A stretch of 64,000 bases of DNA from Actinoplanes utahensis (GCF_016862455.1 NZ_BOMZ01000001.1:40038-104037); one strand, 5' to 3'; positions 34,330 through 43,116 are shown, counted from the first letter of the stretch. Program-made: numbers and translations. The notes: generated by a model not told the origin, from the sequence alone.

Positions 34330-35586
34330 GTGACTGTGCCCACGGTTCCCGGTTCCTCGTGCCCACGGTGCCTGACGTCCACGGTGCGGATCGGACTGCC
34401 GCAGTCGTGGTGCCCGTCCTGCGCGTGGAACGCCGATCAGGAGACGCCGATCGTGATCGGCTGGCGATGGCTGGACCGCCGGCTGCATCGGGTGGCGGGC
34501 CGTCTGACCGAGGCGCAGTTCGCCGCCCTCGCCGAGAGGTCGCTGAAGCCGGGGAGGACCTCGGCGGCCCGGATGACGACACTGGCCGCCGCGTTCGTTC
34601 TGCTCATCGGGGTGCTCACCGTCGCCGCTCTCGGACTGTGGCTGCTGGTCACCGACTTCTTCACCGCGTACACGGTCCTCGGAGCCGTGCTGATCGGTGT
34701 GGCCTTCGTGTTGCGCCCACGGTTGGGCAGCCTCGCCGACCTGACCGGGCAGGGCATCGTGATCGATCCGGGCCAGGCCCCGGCACTGTTCGCGCTGGTG
34801 CAGCGGGTCGCCACCACGGTGGGCGCGCCGATGCCGCAGGTCCTGGTGCTCGGGTACGACCTCAACGCGTTCACGACCGCCGTCGGCATGCGCCGCACCC
34901 GGGTCCTCTGCATCGGGCTGCCGCTGTGGGCAGCGCTCGAACCGCAGGAGAAGGTGGCGCTGCTCGGCCACGAGCTGGGGCACTTCGTCAACGGCGACGT
35001 CCGCCGGGGCCCGCTCACCCAGGTCGCGGAGACGACTCTGGACCGTGTCGCCCACCTGCTCGACCCTGAGGAGACCTCCGGCGAGCCCGGTCGGGATCTC
35101 ACCGCGACGATCGCCGCGGCGCTCGGCCGGTTCGTCTCCGCTGTCGCCCGGGGGCTGCAACTGCTGCTCGTGTGGACGAGCCTGCGCGACTCGCAGCGCG
35201 CGGAATACCTGGCCGACGAGACCGCCGCCCGGGCCGGCGGCACGGACGCGGCCGTCAGCACGACGGAACTCTTCCTGATGACCGCGTCGATCGACACCGT
35301 GATCCGCCGGGAGGCCCGCGCCGGCAACGCCATGCCCGCCTGGCGTGACGCCGCGCGCGCCGCCCGGGCGAACTCCGCGGCGAGCCTGCCGCTGCTGCGC
35401 CGGCTCACCCGTCACACCGAGGCGTCGCTGCACTCCTCGCATCCGCCTACCGGGCTACGGGCCGAGATGCTGGAACGGCGTCCCCGGCAGGCCGCCACGG
35501 TCACCCTCACCGAGAGCGAGGCCGCCCGCGTCGACGCGGAGGTGGCCGTGCACGAACGGAAGGTCCTGCGCGAACTCGCGTACTGA
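34330..35586 (+). CDS. M48-family membrane zinc metalloprotease
   Basis: A 418-residue HtpX/Ste24-like protease. The GTG at 34330 follows GAAGGA by eight bases. A zinc ribbon opens the protein (SSCPRCLT and SWCPSCAWN). Two membrane helices follow (LAAAFVLLIGVLTVAALGLWLL and AYTVLGAVLIGVAFVL). The catalytic HELGH is at about residue 214, and EYLADE near 293 gives the third zinc ligand. The role is probably turnover of membrane proteins. It is downstream of the MFS gene on the same strand, but a 99-bp gap leaves co-transcription open. Confidence 0.92.
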   Translation: MTVPTVPGSSCPRCLTSTVRIGLPQSWCPSCAWNADQETPIVIGWRWLDRRLHRVAGRLTEAQFAALAERSLKPGRTSAARMTTLAAAFVLLIGVLTVAALGLWLLVTDFFTAYTVLGAVLIGVAFVLRPRLGSLADLTGQGIVIDPGQAPALFALVQRVATTVGAPMPQVLVLGYDLNAFTTAVGMRRTRVLCIGLPLWAALEPQEKVALLGHELGHFVNGDVRRGPLTQVAETTLDRVAHLLDPEETSGEPGRDLTATIAAALGRFVSAVARGLQLLLVWTSLRDSQRAEYLADETAARAGGTDAAVSTTELFLMTASIDTVIRREARAGNAMPAWRDAARAARANSAASLPLLRRLTRHTEASLHSSHPPTGLRAEMLERRPRQAATVTLTESEAARVDAEVAVHERKVLRELAY

Positions 35587-35643
35587 CCCCGTGCGTGGCC
35601 TCGAGTACGGCTACGGCGGTGGTTCGCTTCCGGTCCGCGGCGC

Positions 35644-35763
35644 TTCTCTCACACCATGCTCCGGTACGGGCCACGGACCGTCCCGTGCCTCGCGGCGGCC
35701 CGGCAGGCCTCCCCTCACGACCGTCCCCCAGTGCGGGTCATGCATGCCCGTCCCGGTCACCCC
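35644..35763. repeat. Dispersed repeat, copy A (about 120 bp)
   Basis: About 90% identical by eye (12 mismatches and one indel) to 52942-53062, in the same orientation. Both begin TTCTCTCACACCA, contain GGTACGGGCCACG and GGCAGGCCTCCCCTC, and end GCGGGTCATGCATGCCCG. Copy A fills most of the gap between the M48 and VOC genes (35587-35874); no gene was otherwise seen there. Confidence 0.85.
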
Positions 35764-35874
35764 CGGCTGGTTGTGGGGGCGGTATCGGCAGCGCTGAGAC
35801 GACAGTGAGAGCCGGCCGGACGAAACCGCAGCCGGCACGGAACCGCTCCAAGCCCGAGTCGGCCGCAGCAGTAG

Positions 35875-36285
35875 CTAGGAGCGCACAGGCCAGACGAGGC
35901 CCTGTTCGGTCCAGACGACACCCCTGTTGCGGCAGAGGCAGAAGGGGTGGCCGACGATGTCGGTGTAGACGCGGAAGCCGTAGCCGTCGGGGCCGGTGCA
36001 ATCCCGCTGCAGGGTCGCGCCGAGGGCCAGGACACGGCTCTGCTCCGCCTCGATGTCGTCGACTTCGAAGTCGAGGTGGAACTGCTTGGGATGTTCGCTG
36101 CCCGGCCACTGCGGGGCCCGGTAGTCCGCCACCCGGTTGAAGGCCAGTTCGATCTCGCCGAACCGGATACCGGCCCAGTCCTCGGTGCTGTCCTCCTTGA
36201 CCGGGCGGCCCGTCACCTCGGCGTAGAACGCTGCCAGCTTCATCGTGTCCGGGCAGTCGATGATGAAATCGGTGAGTCGCAGCAT
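35875..36285 (-). CDS. Glyoxalase/VOC-family protein
   Basis: A 136-residue single-module vicinal oxygen chelate protein. ATG 36285 (MLRLTDFIIDCPD) starts the fold. Two beta-alpha-beta-beta-beta units are visible, with HLDFEVDDIEAEQSRVLALGA as the central signature and GHPFCLC near the end. The sequence is of the actinobacterial DUF-type VOC group, with no specific activity known. It is convergent with the M48 gene. Confidence 0.88.
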   Translation of the reverse strand: MLRLTDFIIDCPDTMKLAAFYAEVTGRPVKEDSTEDWAGIRFGEIELAFNRVADYRAPQWPGSEHPKQFHLDFEVDDIEAEQSRVLALGATLQRDCTGPDGYGFRVYTDIVGHPFCLCRNRGVVWTEQGLVWPVRS

Positions 36286-36353
36286 CCCGCGATCCTGCCA
36301 CAGCGGGTGGGGTCCGGTAGTTCGCCGGGCGGTGTCCTCGACTTCGGCGGCGG

Positions 36354-37274
36354 GTGGCCGATGAGCCTCGGGTGATCGGCACAAGGCGGATGGTGTGGCG
36401 CGGGGCGGCGGGAGCCGCGGTGCTCGGGACGACGCTCGCCGCCGCCGGCTCGGCGGCGACGCCGGTCACGCCGAGCGACGGACCCGCCCTGTACGAGGCC
36501 TGCCGGCGTGCGGCGCAGCAGATGACCGACCGCGCCCGTGATTCCGGCACCATGGTCGCGATGGGCTGTGCGAGGCCGGACGGGACCCTGGTGGACACCC
36601 GCCTGTGGGCGACGACCGCTCCCGTTCCGCCCGCGCCGGTTCCGGTGGGCGTCTGCGTCACCGGCCCCGGGCGGCCCGTCGTCGGCACGACGCTGACCAG
36701 CGTCTCGGTGACGGCGGAAGCCGGCCTGCGGATCATCTACGACTATCAGCGGCTCGGTGACGGCGGGGCGGGCCACTTCCGCGGTTTCGGCGCCCTCGAG
36801 TTCCTGCCGGGTGACCTGGCGCCCGGGCGCGGCTACCGCTGGCGGGCCCGCGGCGTCTACCCCACGACGGATCCGTCCGCGGTGTTGCGGAGCCCGGACG
36901 ACGAGCAGGGCTGGTCACCCTGGTGCGAGTTCAGCGTGTCCGCGGATGCCGTCGATTATCGCGGGCTCGGTGACGTCAGTGTCGAGGCGCTGACCGAGGT
37001 CGGCGTGCGCCCGGACCGTACCTACACGGTTCACCTCACCGCCGCGCAGCAGCGCGATCTCCGGGCCTGGACCGACCTCGGCCCGGCCAGGGATCGGATG
37101 ACGCTGACCGGTGTCCGCTTGACCGACCTGCTGATGCAGCTCGCCCAGTCCGCATGGATCGAGGAGGAGACCGCCCGGGAGGACGGCGAGTCGCCACGCG
37201 TCAGCGCCTACCGCACGCTTCTCGACGCGATCTCCGTCGAACTGGGCGGTCCCGCGCATCCCCGGCTCGGCTGA
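36354..37274 (+). CDS. Secreted hypothetical protein
   Basis: A protein of up to 306 residues with an N-terminal export signal (TRRMVWRGAAGAAVLGTTLAAAGSAATP). The start could be GTG 36354, GTG 36372 or ATG 36390; the last has AAGGCGG upstream. The body has CRRAAQQMTDRARDSG and two short modules (VGVCVTGPGRPVVGTTLTSVSVTAE and YRWRARGVYP) that resemble fibronectin-like beta strands. No catalytic motif was seen. The gene ends 50 bp before the CebR-type box of the RCC1 gene. Confidence 0.65.
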   Translation: MADEPRVIGTRRMVWRGAAGAAVLGTTLAAAGSAATPVTPSDGPALYEACRRAAQQMTDRARDSGTMVAMGCARPDGTLVDTRLWATTAPVPPAPVPVGVCVTGPGRPVVGTTLTSVSVTAEAGLRIIYDYQRLGDGGAGHFRGFGALEFLPGDLAPGRGYRWRARGVYPTTDPSAVLRSPDDEQGWSPWCEFSVSADAVDYRGLGDVSVEALTEVGVRPDRTYTVHLTAAQQRDLRAWTDLGPARDRMTLTGVRLTDLLMQLAQSAWIEEETAREDGESPRVSAYRTLLDAISVELGGPAHPRLG

Positions 37275-37324
37275 GGGATCACCGGCGTGACGTCGCCGGT
37301 CCCGCTTCGACGGACGCATTGCCC

Positions 37325-37338
37325 TGGGAGCGCTCCCA
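37325..37338. promoter_or_regulatory. CebR-type operator upstream of the RCC1 gene
   Basis: TGGGAGCGCTCCCA, an exact match to the CebR consensus, is 51 bp before the GTG start of the propeller gene. It is the third such box in the window and is about 26 kb from the cellulase cluster. Confidence 0.88.
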
Positions 37339-37389
37339 TGTGACGATGTTCATCGATCCGAAACAACGGTTGCGGAAGAGGGGCGTCGC

Positions 37390-38544
37390 GTGCGGAGAAC
37401 AGGGCGAACAAGGCAGGCGGCGGGAACCGCCGTGGCAGTGCTGATCGGCATCATGACGATCGGCTTCGGCGGGACGGCGAGCGCGGCAGCCGCCCCGGTG
37501 CGGGCCGAAGTGGCCTCGGGTTATGGGCACACCTGCGCCATTCGTACGGACGGCGGGCTCTGGTGCTGGGGAAGCAACAGCAGTGGCCAGCTCGGCGACG
37601 GCACGACCACGGTCCGGGCCACGCCGGCGCGCGTCGGTGACGCCACCTGGGTGGCCGTCGACGCTGGAACCGCTTTCACCTGCGGGATCCGTGCCGACTC
37701 CAGCCTGTGGTGCTGGGGCGCCAACACCCGGGGCCAGCTCGGCGACGGCACGACCACCCGGCGCACCGGCCCCGTCCAGGTGGGCACCGCGACCGGCTGG
37801 GCCACCGTCAGCACCGGCGACAGCCACACGTGCGCGGTCCGCACCGACGGCTCCCTGTGGTGCTGGGGCTTCAACCGCCTCGGGCAGCTCGGTGACGGCG
37901 CCGTCGTCTACACCGCCACCACGCCGCAGCGGGTCGGCACGGCCACCGACTGGGCGAACGTGACGACCGGGTACGCGCACACCTGCGCCACCCGCACCGA
38001 CGGCGCCCTGTGGTGCTGGGGCGACAGCTCGTCCGGGCAGCTCGGGCTCGGCCTGCTCAGTTACCAGACCACCCCGGCCCGGGTCGGCACCCTGACCGGC
38101 TGGGACACGGTGACGGCCGGTCACTTCTCCACCTGCGCGGTTCGCACCGACGGGACCCTGTGGTGCTTCGGCGACAACGGGTACGGCCAGCTCGGGGTCA
38201 CCGGCAGCTACCGGAGCACACCGGTGCAGGTCGGCACGGACACCGGCTGGACGGGCGTCCGCGCCGGGATGGACACCGCGTGCGCGGCACGCACCGACGG
38301 TTCCCTGTGGTGCTGGGGCAACAACACCTCCGGGCAGCTCGGCGACGGCACCACCACCCACCGGTACGCCCCGGTCCGGATCGGCACCGCCACGAACTGG
38401 ACCGGCGACGTGGCGGCCGGCTTCCACAACTGCGCCTTCCGGGCCGACGACACCCTGTGGTGCTGGGGCGACAACGCCTCCGGGCAGCTCGGCGACGGCA
38501 CCACCGTCCAGCGCCCGGACCCGCGCCAGGTCACCCTGGCCTGA
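37390..38544 (+). CDS. Secreted RCC1-repeat beta-propeller protein
   Basis: A 384-residue exported protein with a signal peptide ([20 protein letters not shown]). Seven repeats of about 50 residues each carry HTCAxRTDGxLWCWGxNxxGQLGDGT, so a seven-bladed propeller is expected. Almost every blade has two cysteines (xTCAxR and LWCWG), suggesting one disulfide per blade outside the cell. GTG 37390 has a GAGG site. Bacterial secreted RCC1 proteins have no established function. The CebR-type operator implies production with the cellulolytic enzymes, so a polysaccharide- or substrate-binding role is an attractive inference. Confidence 0.92.
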   Translation: MRRTGRTRQAAGTAVAVLIGIMTIGFGGTASAAAAPVRAEVASGYGHTCAIRTDGGLWCWGSNSSGQLGDGTTTVRATPARVGDATWVAVDAGTAFTCGIRADSSLWCWGANTRGQLGDGTTTRRTGPVQVGTATGWATVSTGDSHTCAVRTDGSLWCWGFNRLGQLGDGAVVYTATTPQRVGTATDWANVTTGYAHTCATRTDGALWCWGDSSSGQLGLGLLSYQTTPARVGTLTGWDTVTAGHFSTCAVRTDGTLWCFGDNGYGQLGVTGSYRSTPVQVGTDTGWTGVRAGMDTACAARTDGSLWCWGNNTSGQLGDGTTTHRYAPVRIGTATNWTGDVAAGFHNCAFRADDTLWCWGDNASGQLGDGTTVQRPDPRQVTLA

Positions 38545-38612
38545 CCGCGGTGCCCTCCGCCCGGTCCGGCCGGCCGCACGGGGGCCGGCCGGACCGAGCG
38601 GGGCCGGCCGCA

Positions 38613-38636
38613 CCGGGCGGGGCCGGCCCCGCCCGG
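38613..38636. terminator. Bidirectional hairpin terminator
   Basis: A perfect 24-bp palindrome with 12-bp arms (CCGGGCGGGGCC and its complement) and no loop bases beyond the turn, placed between the convergent RCC1 and HxlR genes. Weaker GGCCGG-rich inverted repeats precede it. Confidence 0.75.
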
Positions 38637-38659
38637 ATGCGCTGAGGCGTGGCCGGGGG

Positions 38660-39151
38660 TCACTCGCGCGATGCGGCTTCGTAGGCCGACCGGAGCCCGT
38701 CGACCGCCGGCGGCGTGTGCGGATCCGGCCGGGGGACGCCGAGGTGCAGATGGCGCAGGTCGTCCATGAACCGGGCGAGCAGTTCCGGGCCGCCGGCGCG
38801 CAGCAGCTCGGCGCGAACCCGCAGGCGGCGCTCGCCGTCGCGGTGGGCCAGGCCCCACGAGGCGAGAGCGGCGATGACCGGCAGCGTCTGGATCCCGGCC
38901 TCGGTGAGCGAGTAGGCGGCGCGCTGGCCGCGCCGAGCGTCCGCCCGGGCGAGCAGGCCCGCATCGGTGAGTTTCCGCAGGCGGCTGCTGAGGATGTTCG
39001 CCGCGATGCCCTCCTCGCTGCCCAGGAGCAGCTCCCGGAAGTGCCGCCGGTCGCCGAACATGATGTCGCGCAGCACGAGCATCGCCCAGGGATCGCCCAG
39101 AACCTCCACCGCCTGGTTGATCGGGCATCCCGAGCGTGGTGCGGACTTCAT
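38660..39151 (-). CDS. HxlR-family regulator
   Basis: A 163-residue regulator. ATG 39151 follows GGAGGG by five bases. The winged helix is in the first 110 residues (CPINQAVEVLGDPWAMLVLRDIMFG, NILSSRLRKLTDAGLL, YSLTEAG). The N-terminal Cys of SGCPINQ is where redox-sensing members react. It is divergent from a reductase gene with a small palindrome between them, so autoregulation and control of that gene are likely. Confidence 0.92.
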   Translation of the reverse strand: MKSAPRSGCPINQAVEVLGDPWAMLVLRDIMFGDRRHFRELLLGSEEGIAANILSSRLRKLTDAGLLARADARRGQRAAYSLTEAGIQTLPVIAALASWGLAHRDGERRLRVRAELLRAGGPELLARFMDDLRHLHLGVPRPDPHTPPAVDGLRSAYEAASRE

Positions 39152-39166
39152 CGACACCCTCCCGAC

Positions 39167-39180
39167 AAGTGATTGCACTT
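39167..39180. promoter_or_regulatory. Candidate HxlR operator
   Basis: AAGTG-ATTG-CACTT lies 15 bp from the HxlR start codon in the divergent promoter region shared with the reductase gene. Confidence 0.45.
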
Positions 39181-39242
39181 TACTACCACTCTCCCTAGGG
39201 TGACCCATGGCAGTCGCCGATCGCTATCACTCGGGAGGGCTG

Positions 39243-39830
39243 ATGCCGGGCCGCTTCGTGTACTGGATGAACGTCTCGCTCGACCTGCGGATCGAGCACG
39301 CCCCCGGCGAGCAGGGCGGCGGCTCGTGGATGCGCATCGGGGAGCCGCTGCACCGCGAGTTCAACCGGCGGGCGCGGGCGCTGTCGCTCATGGTTCAAGG
39401 GCGCACGACGTTCGAGATCATGGAGAAGTTCTGGCCGGCGGCGCGCGACGACACCTCACTGCCGGACTTCCTGCGGGAGTACGGGCGGATCTGGACGTCG
39501 ATGCCCAAGGTGCTCGTCACCCGTTCGCGCACCGGCGCCGAGCACAACACCCGGATCCTCCGCGCCGATGACGCCGTCGGCGAGCTCGCGGAGCTGCGGG
39601 CACGGGCCGACGGTGACATCGGGGTCGGTGGCGCCACGCTGGCCACCGCGCTGCTGCGGGCGGGACTGCTCGACGAACTGCTGCTCTTCACCCATCCCGC
39701 CGTCCTGGGCGCCGGCCGGCCGCTGTTCGACGGCCACGACGAACCGGTGGAGCTGGACCTGCTGGAGCAGGACCGCTTCGACGACGGTGTCACGCTCCAC
39801 CGCTACGCCGTCCGCAACGGCCGGGCCTGA
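39243..39830 (+). CDS. RibD/dihydrofolate reductase-like oxidoreductase
   Basis: A 195-residue member of the RibD C-terminal/DHFR-like family. ATG 39243 (MPGRFVYWMNVSLD) follows GGGAGGG. GRTTFEIMEKFWP and the nucleotide-binding segment GDIGVGGATLATALLRAGLLDELLLF are diagnostic; HPAVLGAGRPLFDG closes the domain. The true substrate of this stand-alone group is unknown. It is divergent from HxlR and followed after 2 bp by a GNAT gene. Confidence 0.9.
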   Translation: MPGRFVYWMNVSLDLRIEHAPGEQGGGSWMRIGEPLHREFNRRARALSLMVQGRTTFEIMEKFWPAARDDTSLPDFLREYGRIWTSMPKVLVTRSRTGAEHNTRILRADDAVGELAELRARADGDIGVGGATLATALLRAGLLDELLLFTHPAVLGAGRPLFDGHDEPVELDLLEQDRFDDGVTLHRYAVRNGRA

Positions 39831-39832
39831 CG

Positions 39833-40408
39833 ATGACCGCCGAGCTCACCGCGCTGACCTGGCCACTGCACACCGACCGGCTGACGTTACGGCCGGCGAC
39901 CCCCGGTGACGCGGAAGCCACCTGGGAGTTCCGCCGCCGCCCCGACGTCTGCCACTGGATCACCCGCGCGCTCACCACCCTGGAGGAGCATCGCGCCTGG
40001 CTGACGGATCCGGAGACGCTCGCCAGGACCCTGGTGATCGAGCGGGACGGCACGGTCGTCGGCGACCTCATGATCAAGATCGAGGACGCCTGGGCCCAGG
40101 CGGAGATCACCGAACCGGCCCGGCGCGTGCACGCCGAGCTGGGCTGGGTGCTGCACCCGGAACACGCCGGCCACGGCTACGCCACCGAAGCCGTCCGCGA
40201 AGTGCTCCGGATCTGCTTCAAGGATCTCGGGCTGCGCCGGGTGACGGCGATCTGCTTCGCCGACAACGAGCCGTCGTGGCGGCTGATGGAACGCCTCGGG
40301 ATGCGCCGCGAGTCGCACACCGTCCAGGACTGCCTGCACCGGTCCGGCCGGTGGCTCGACGGCTACGGGTACGCGCTGCTCGCTGAGGAGTGGCGCGGCT
40401 CGGCGTGA
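39833..40408 (+). CDS. GNAT acetyltransferase (RimJ/RimL type)
   Basis: A 191-residue N-acetyltransferase. DRLTLRPATPGDAEATWEFRR opens the fold, and LGWVLHPEHAGHGYATEAVREVLRI is the acetyl-CoA binding loop. DNEPSWRLMERLGMRRE is the C-terminal signature. The acceptor is unknown. One TTA codon is present at residue 19. It is separated by two bases from the reductase gene, so both form an operon likely regulated by HxlR. Confidence 0.92.
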   Translation: MTAELTALTWPLHTDRLTLRPATPGDAEATWEFRRRPDVCHWITRALTTLEEHRAWLTDPETLARTLVIERDGTVVGDLMIKIEDAWAQAEITEPARRVHAELGWVLHPEHAGHGYATEAVREVLRICFKDLGLRRVTAICFADNEPSWRLMERLGMRRESHTVQDCLHRSGRWLDGYGYALLAEEWRGSA

Positions 40409-40430
40409 CCGCGCCGGCCCTCTCCATCCG

Positions 40431-40589
40431 TCATCGGGGCCGGCGCCGCACCTGCCGCACACCGACGGCGATCGCTCCCCCGGCGAGCAGAGCACCGAGC
40501 AGTTGCAGGCCGGGCGAGTCGTCGGCGCCGCCGTACAGGAACGCGGCGACGCCGGTCACGACGGCCAGGACGACGAAGACGTACCTCAT
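40431..40589 (-). CDS. Small membrane protein (52 aa)
   Basis: MRYVFVVLAVVTGVAAFLYG starts a 52-residue peptide with two hydrophobic helices separated by GADDSPG, ending in the basic tail RQVRRRPR. The ATG follows AGGAG by six bases. The function is unknown, but codon use and the ribosome site look real. Confidence 0.65.
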   Translation of the reverse strand: MRYVFVVLAVVTGVAAFLYGGADDSPGLQLLGALLAGGAIAVGVRQVRRRPR

Positions 40590-40858
40590 GGAGCGCTCCT
40601 CAGCGGGCAGGCGGGTATCACCGCGCGCATCACATCAGTCCGCGGCCGGGTGCCGGAACGCCCTTCGCAGCCTTCGCACCGAATCTCCACACCTCGTACA
40701 CAAGCGAGCCGCCTGCGGTGACCAGCGGCCACGCCCGTGCGGCGCGTTTCGGTCCGGGCCCGCGCGGACCTCGCGCGGGGGCCACGGGACGGCCGATGAC
40801 GCGGTCGGGGGCGGGCTGCGGCGTACCAGAACAAGAGGGGTGAGCGGAAGCGGACCGC
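40590..40858. other. Intergenic region, nothing identified
   Basis: GC-rich sequence with no supported gene. GGAGCGCTCC at 40590-40599 contains the ribosome site of the small membrane gene and is not a convincing operator. Confidence 0.5.
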
Positions 40859-41527
40859 CTATCGTCCGGGGCAGTTTCGGCTGGTACGGCGGACCGAGTA
40901 CTCGCGGTCGTCGGAGGTGATGCCGGCGGGCTGGCCGGCGAAGTGGGATTCGACCTTGTCGCCGGCGCGGCGCTGCTCGTAGTGCAGGTGCGGGGCGCCG
41001 GATTTGCCGGTGCTGCCGATCTTGCCGATCTGCTGGCCCTGGGTGACCTCGTCGCCGACCGCGACCGGTGGGGACTCGAGCAGGTGCAGGTACTGGGTGT
41101 CCCAGCGGCCGCCGTGGTCGATCTTGACCCAGTAGCCGGCGCCGGTGCCGTAGGGGCCCTTCGGGTTGTCGGGGGTGCGGGAGCCGAGGGTGCCGTTGAC
41201 GCCGGCCTCGATGACCGTGCCGGCGGCGGAGGCGAGGACCGGACGGCCCCACGCCGAGCCTCGGGCCGGGAAGAAGTCGATGTCGAAGTCGTCGTGGCCG
41301 GGGTAGGTGCCGAGGATCCAGGTCTCGCCGCACGCGACCGGCAGCTGGAAATCGGGGCGGGGGCCGGGCTTGCGCAGACGGGAGGTGATCACGGCGGTGG
41401 CGATGACGAGCAGGACGATCGCGGCGACCGCGACGAGGATCCGGGCGGGGCGGGCGGTCACCGATCCGATCTTGCCAGAGCGGGGCAAGCCCGCCTTGCC
41501 GATGATCCTCAGGTTCCGGTGCGCCAT
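40859..41527 (-). CDS. Membrane-anchored M23 (LytM) peptidase-like protein
   Basis: A 222-residue protein with an N-terminal membrane helix (ARILVAVAAIVLLVIATAVI, about residues 27-47) and an extracellular LytM domain. Metal-binding positions look present: HDDFDIDFF carries the His/Asp pair, HGGRWDTQYLHL the loop His, and GAPHLHYEQR the HxH motif. ATG 41527 follows GGAG. It probably trims peptidoglycan cross-links or acts as a wall-amidase activator. Confidence 0.88.
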   Translation of the reverse strand: MAHRNLRIIGKAGLPRSGKIGSVTARPARILVAVAAIVLLVIATAVITSRLRKPGPRPDFQLPVACGETWILGTYPGHDDFDIDFFPARGSAWGRPVLASAAGTVIEAGVNGTLGSRTPDNPKGPYGTGAGYWVKIDHGGRWDTQYLHLLESPPVAVGDEVTQGQQIGKIGSTGKSGAPHLHYEQRRAGDKVESHFAGQPAGITSDDREYSVRRTSRNCPGR

Positions 41528-41573
41528 GCCGATCTCCGGGCGTACGGCGGAAACGGGCACACGGGAGGCAGCG

Positions 41574-42350
41574 GTGGCATTTCGCTGACGCCGCTGGTTC
41601 GTGCCGGTCGCCGTTCTCCTAGCGGTCGCCGAGGTCGCGCTGATCGTGGCCGGGTTCCGCACCGGCATGCCGCATCTGGCCGTGTGGGTCCCGGCGCTGG
41701 CCGGGCCGGCGCTGGCGGCTGCCGCGTTCTTCGCGACGGCGGCGGCCACCGACGGGGCGCTGCGCACGTTCTGGCGGCGGGTCGGCGCCGGGATGGCCGC
41801 GGTCGAGGTGGCGGCGCTGAGCCGGACGATCGACATCGTGGCCATGCCGTACCGCACGATGCCGCCGATCAGCGGGCGCACCCTGCTGCTGTACGTGGTG
41901 GCGGCGGCGCTGGCGATCACGGCGATGATGCGGCTGCCGGACGGCGGGCGGACCTGGCGGCAGCTGGCGACGGCGCTGCTGGACGTGGCGGTGGTGGCGG
42001 TGACCGCCGGGATCGCCGCGTCGCAGTATCTGGGCTGGGCGGTCGACCGGTTCGGCGGGCGGTCGCTGGGGCTGCTGCGCACCTGCCCGGTCGACGCCAT
42101 CAAGGTCGACAAGTCGTTCGTCGACGGGCTCAACGGCACCCCGCAGCAGGAGGCGATCGCGGTGGCGCTGGCCGGGATCGCCGAGACGCTGGGGCTGCGT
42201 ACGGTGGCGGAAGGGGTGGAGACGGCCGAACAGGCACGGCGGTTGTACGAGCTGGGATATCGGCACGCGCAAGGGTTCCACTTCGCCCGCCCGCTGCCAC
42301 CGGAAGCCATCGACGACCTGCTCGAGGTGGGACTGCGGCAGGCTTCCTGA
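41574..42350 (+). pseudogene. Broken membrane-EAL (c-di-GMP) gene
   Basis: A GTG at 41574 with an ideal ribosome site (GGAGG, five bases) starts VAFR and then hits TGA at 41586-41588. The same frame continues RRWFVPVAVLLAVAEVALIV through five to six membrane helices to about 42060. There it jumps straight into the last quarter of an EAL domain (LGLLRTCPVDAIKVDKSFV, TVAEGVETAEQARRLYELGY, AQGFHFARPLPP). The PAS, GGDEF and most of EAL found in the paralogue at 16817-19420 are missing. The TGA is one transition from CGA. Re-initiation at GTG 41601 could give a membrane stub, but no enzyme. Confidence 0.8.
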
Positions 42351-42429
42351 GGGGTATACCCAGCCATACCCGCAGCCGGGCGGCTACCGGTAGTGCTCGG
42401 AGACCGGCCGGATTGCTCTACTCGACACC

Positions 42430-43116
42430 ATGAAATCCACTCCCCCGGCCACGGTCGCGGCGATCTGCTGGGCCGCCGTCGCACCACTGTTCCTGACCGC
42501 CAACGTCGCCGTCGGGCTCGCCTGGACCGATCCCGCTTTCAGCTGGGCCACCAACAACATCAGCGACCTGGGCAACGTGACCTGCGGCGGCTGGGACACC
42601 ACCCGACCGCGGTACGTCTGCTCACCGTGGCACGACGCCATGAACCTCGCCTTCCTGCTGACGTCGGCGCTGCTCATCGCCGGCCTGCTGTTCACCTGGC
42701 GGCACTGGGGCGACGGCCCGGCGGTCCGCTGGGGCCGCCGGTTGCTGCTGTCGGGCGCGATCGGGCTGGGCCTGGCCGGCGCCTTCCCGGCCGACGTCGA
42801 CGAGAACGTCCACCTGCTCGCCGCCGTCCTGGTCTTCTTCGGCGGCAACCTGGGACTCATTGCGGCGGGATGCGTCCGGGACGGAACCCTGATGGCCCCG
42901 CTGCGGCGCGTCACCCTGGCCCTCGGCGTGCTCGGCATCGTCGGCAGCGCCCTGTTCCTCGCCCAGCAGGGACCGGTGGTGGGCATCGGCGGAATGGAAC
43001 GCGTCGCCGTCTTCCCACTGCCGGTGTGGGCCTGCTACGCCGCCTTCCGCCTCTCCTCCACATCACGCGGGAGGCGCGCGGCGGACGGCGCATCCCTCGA
43101 CGGACAGCTCACCTGA
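42430..43116 (+). CDS. DUF998 membrane protein
   Basis: A 228-residue protein with six or seven hydrophobic helices. NNISDLGN after the first helix is the DUF998 signature, followed by SPWHDAMNLAFLLTSALLIAG and GAFPADVDENVHLLAA. Its function is unknown. The palindrome GGGTATACCC (42352-42361) lies upstream between the EAL remnant and this gene. Confidence 0.88.
   Translation: MKSTPPATVAAICWAAVAPLFLTANVAVGLAWTDPAFSWATNNISDLGNVTCGGWDTTRPRYVCSPWHDAMNLAFLLTSALLIAGLLFTWRHWGDGPAVRWGRRLLLSGAIGLGLAGAFPADVDENVHLLAAVLVFFGGNLGLIAAGCVRDGTLMAPLRRVTLALGVLGIVGSALFLAQQGPVVGIGGMERVAVFPLPVWACYAAFRLSSTSRGRRAADGASLDGQLT

Noticed and set aside
35611..35838. 75-codon minus-strand frame across repeat copy A
   Set aside because: The similar frame in copy B is not conserved as a protein start to stop; the repeat is better treated as a DNA or RNA element.
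40590..40599. GGAGCGCTCC as a fourth CebR site
   Set aside because: Only 10 bp of symmetry, lacks the outer bases, and coincides with the ribosome binding site of the 52-residue gene.
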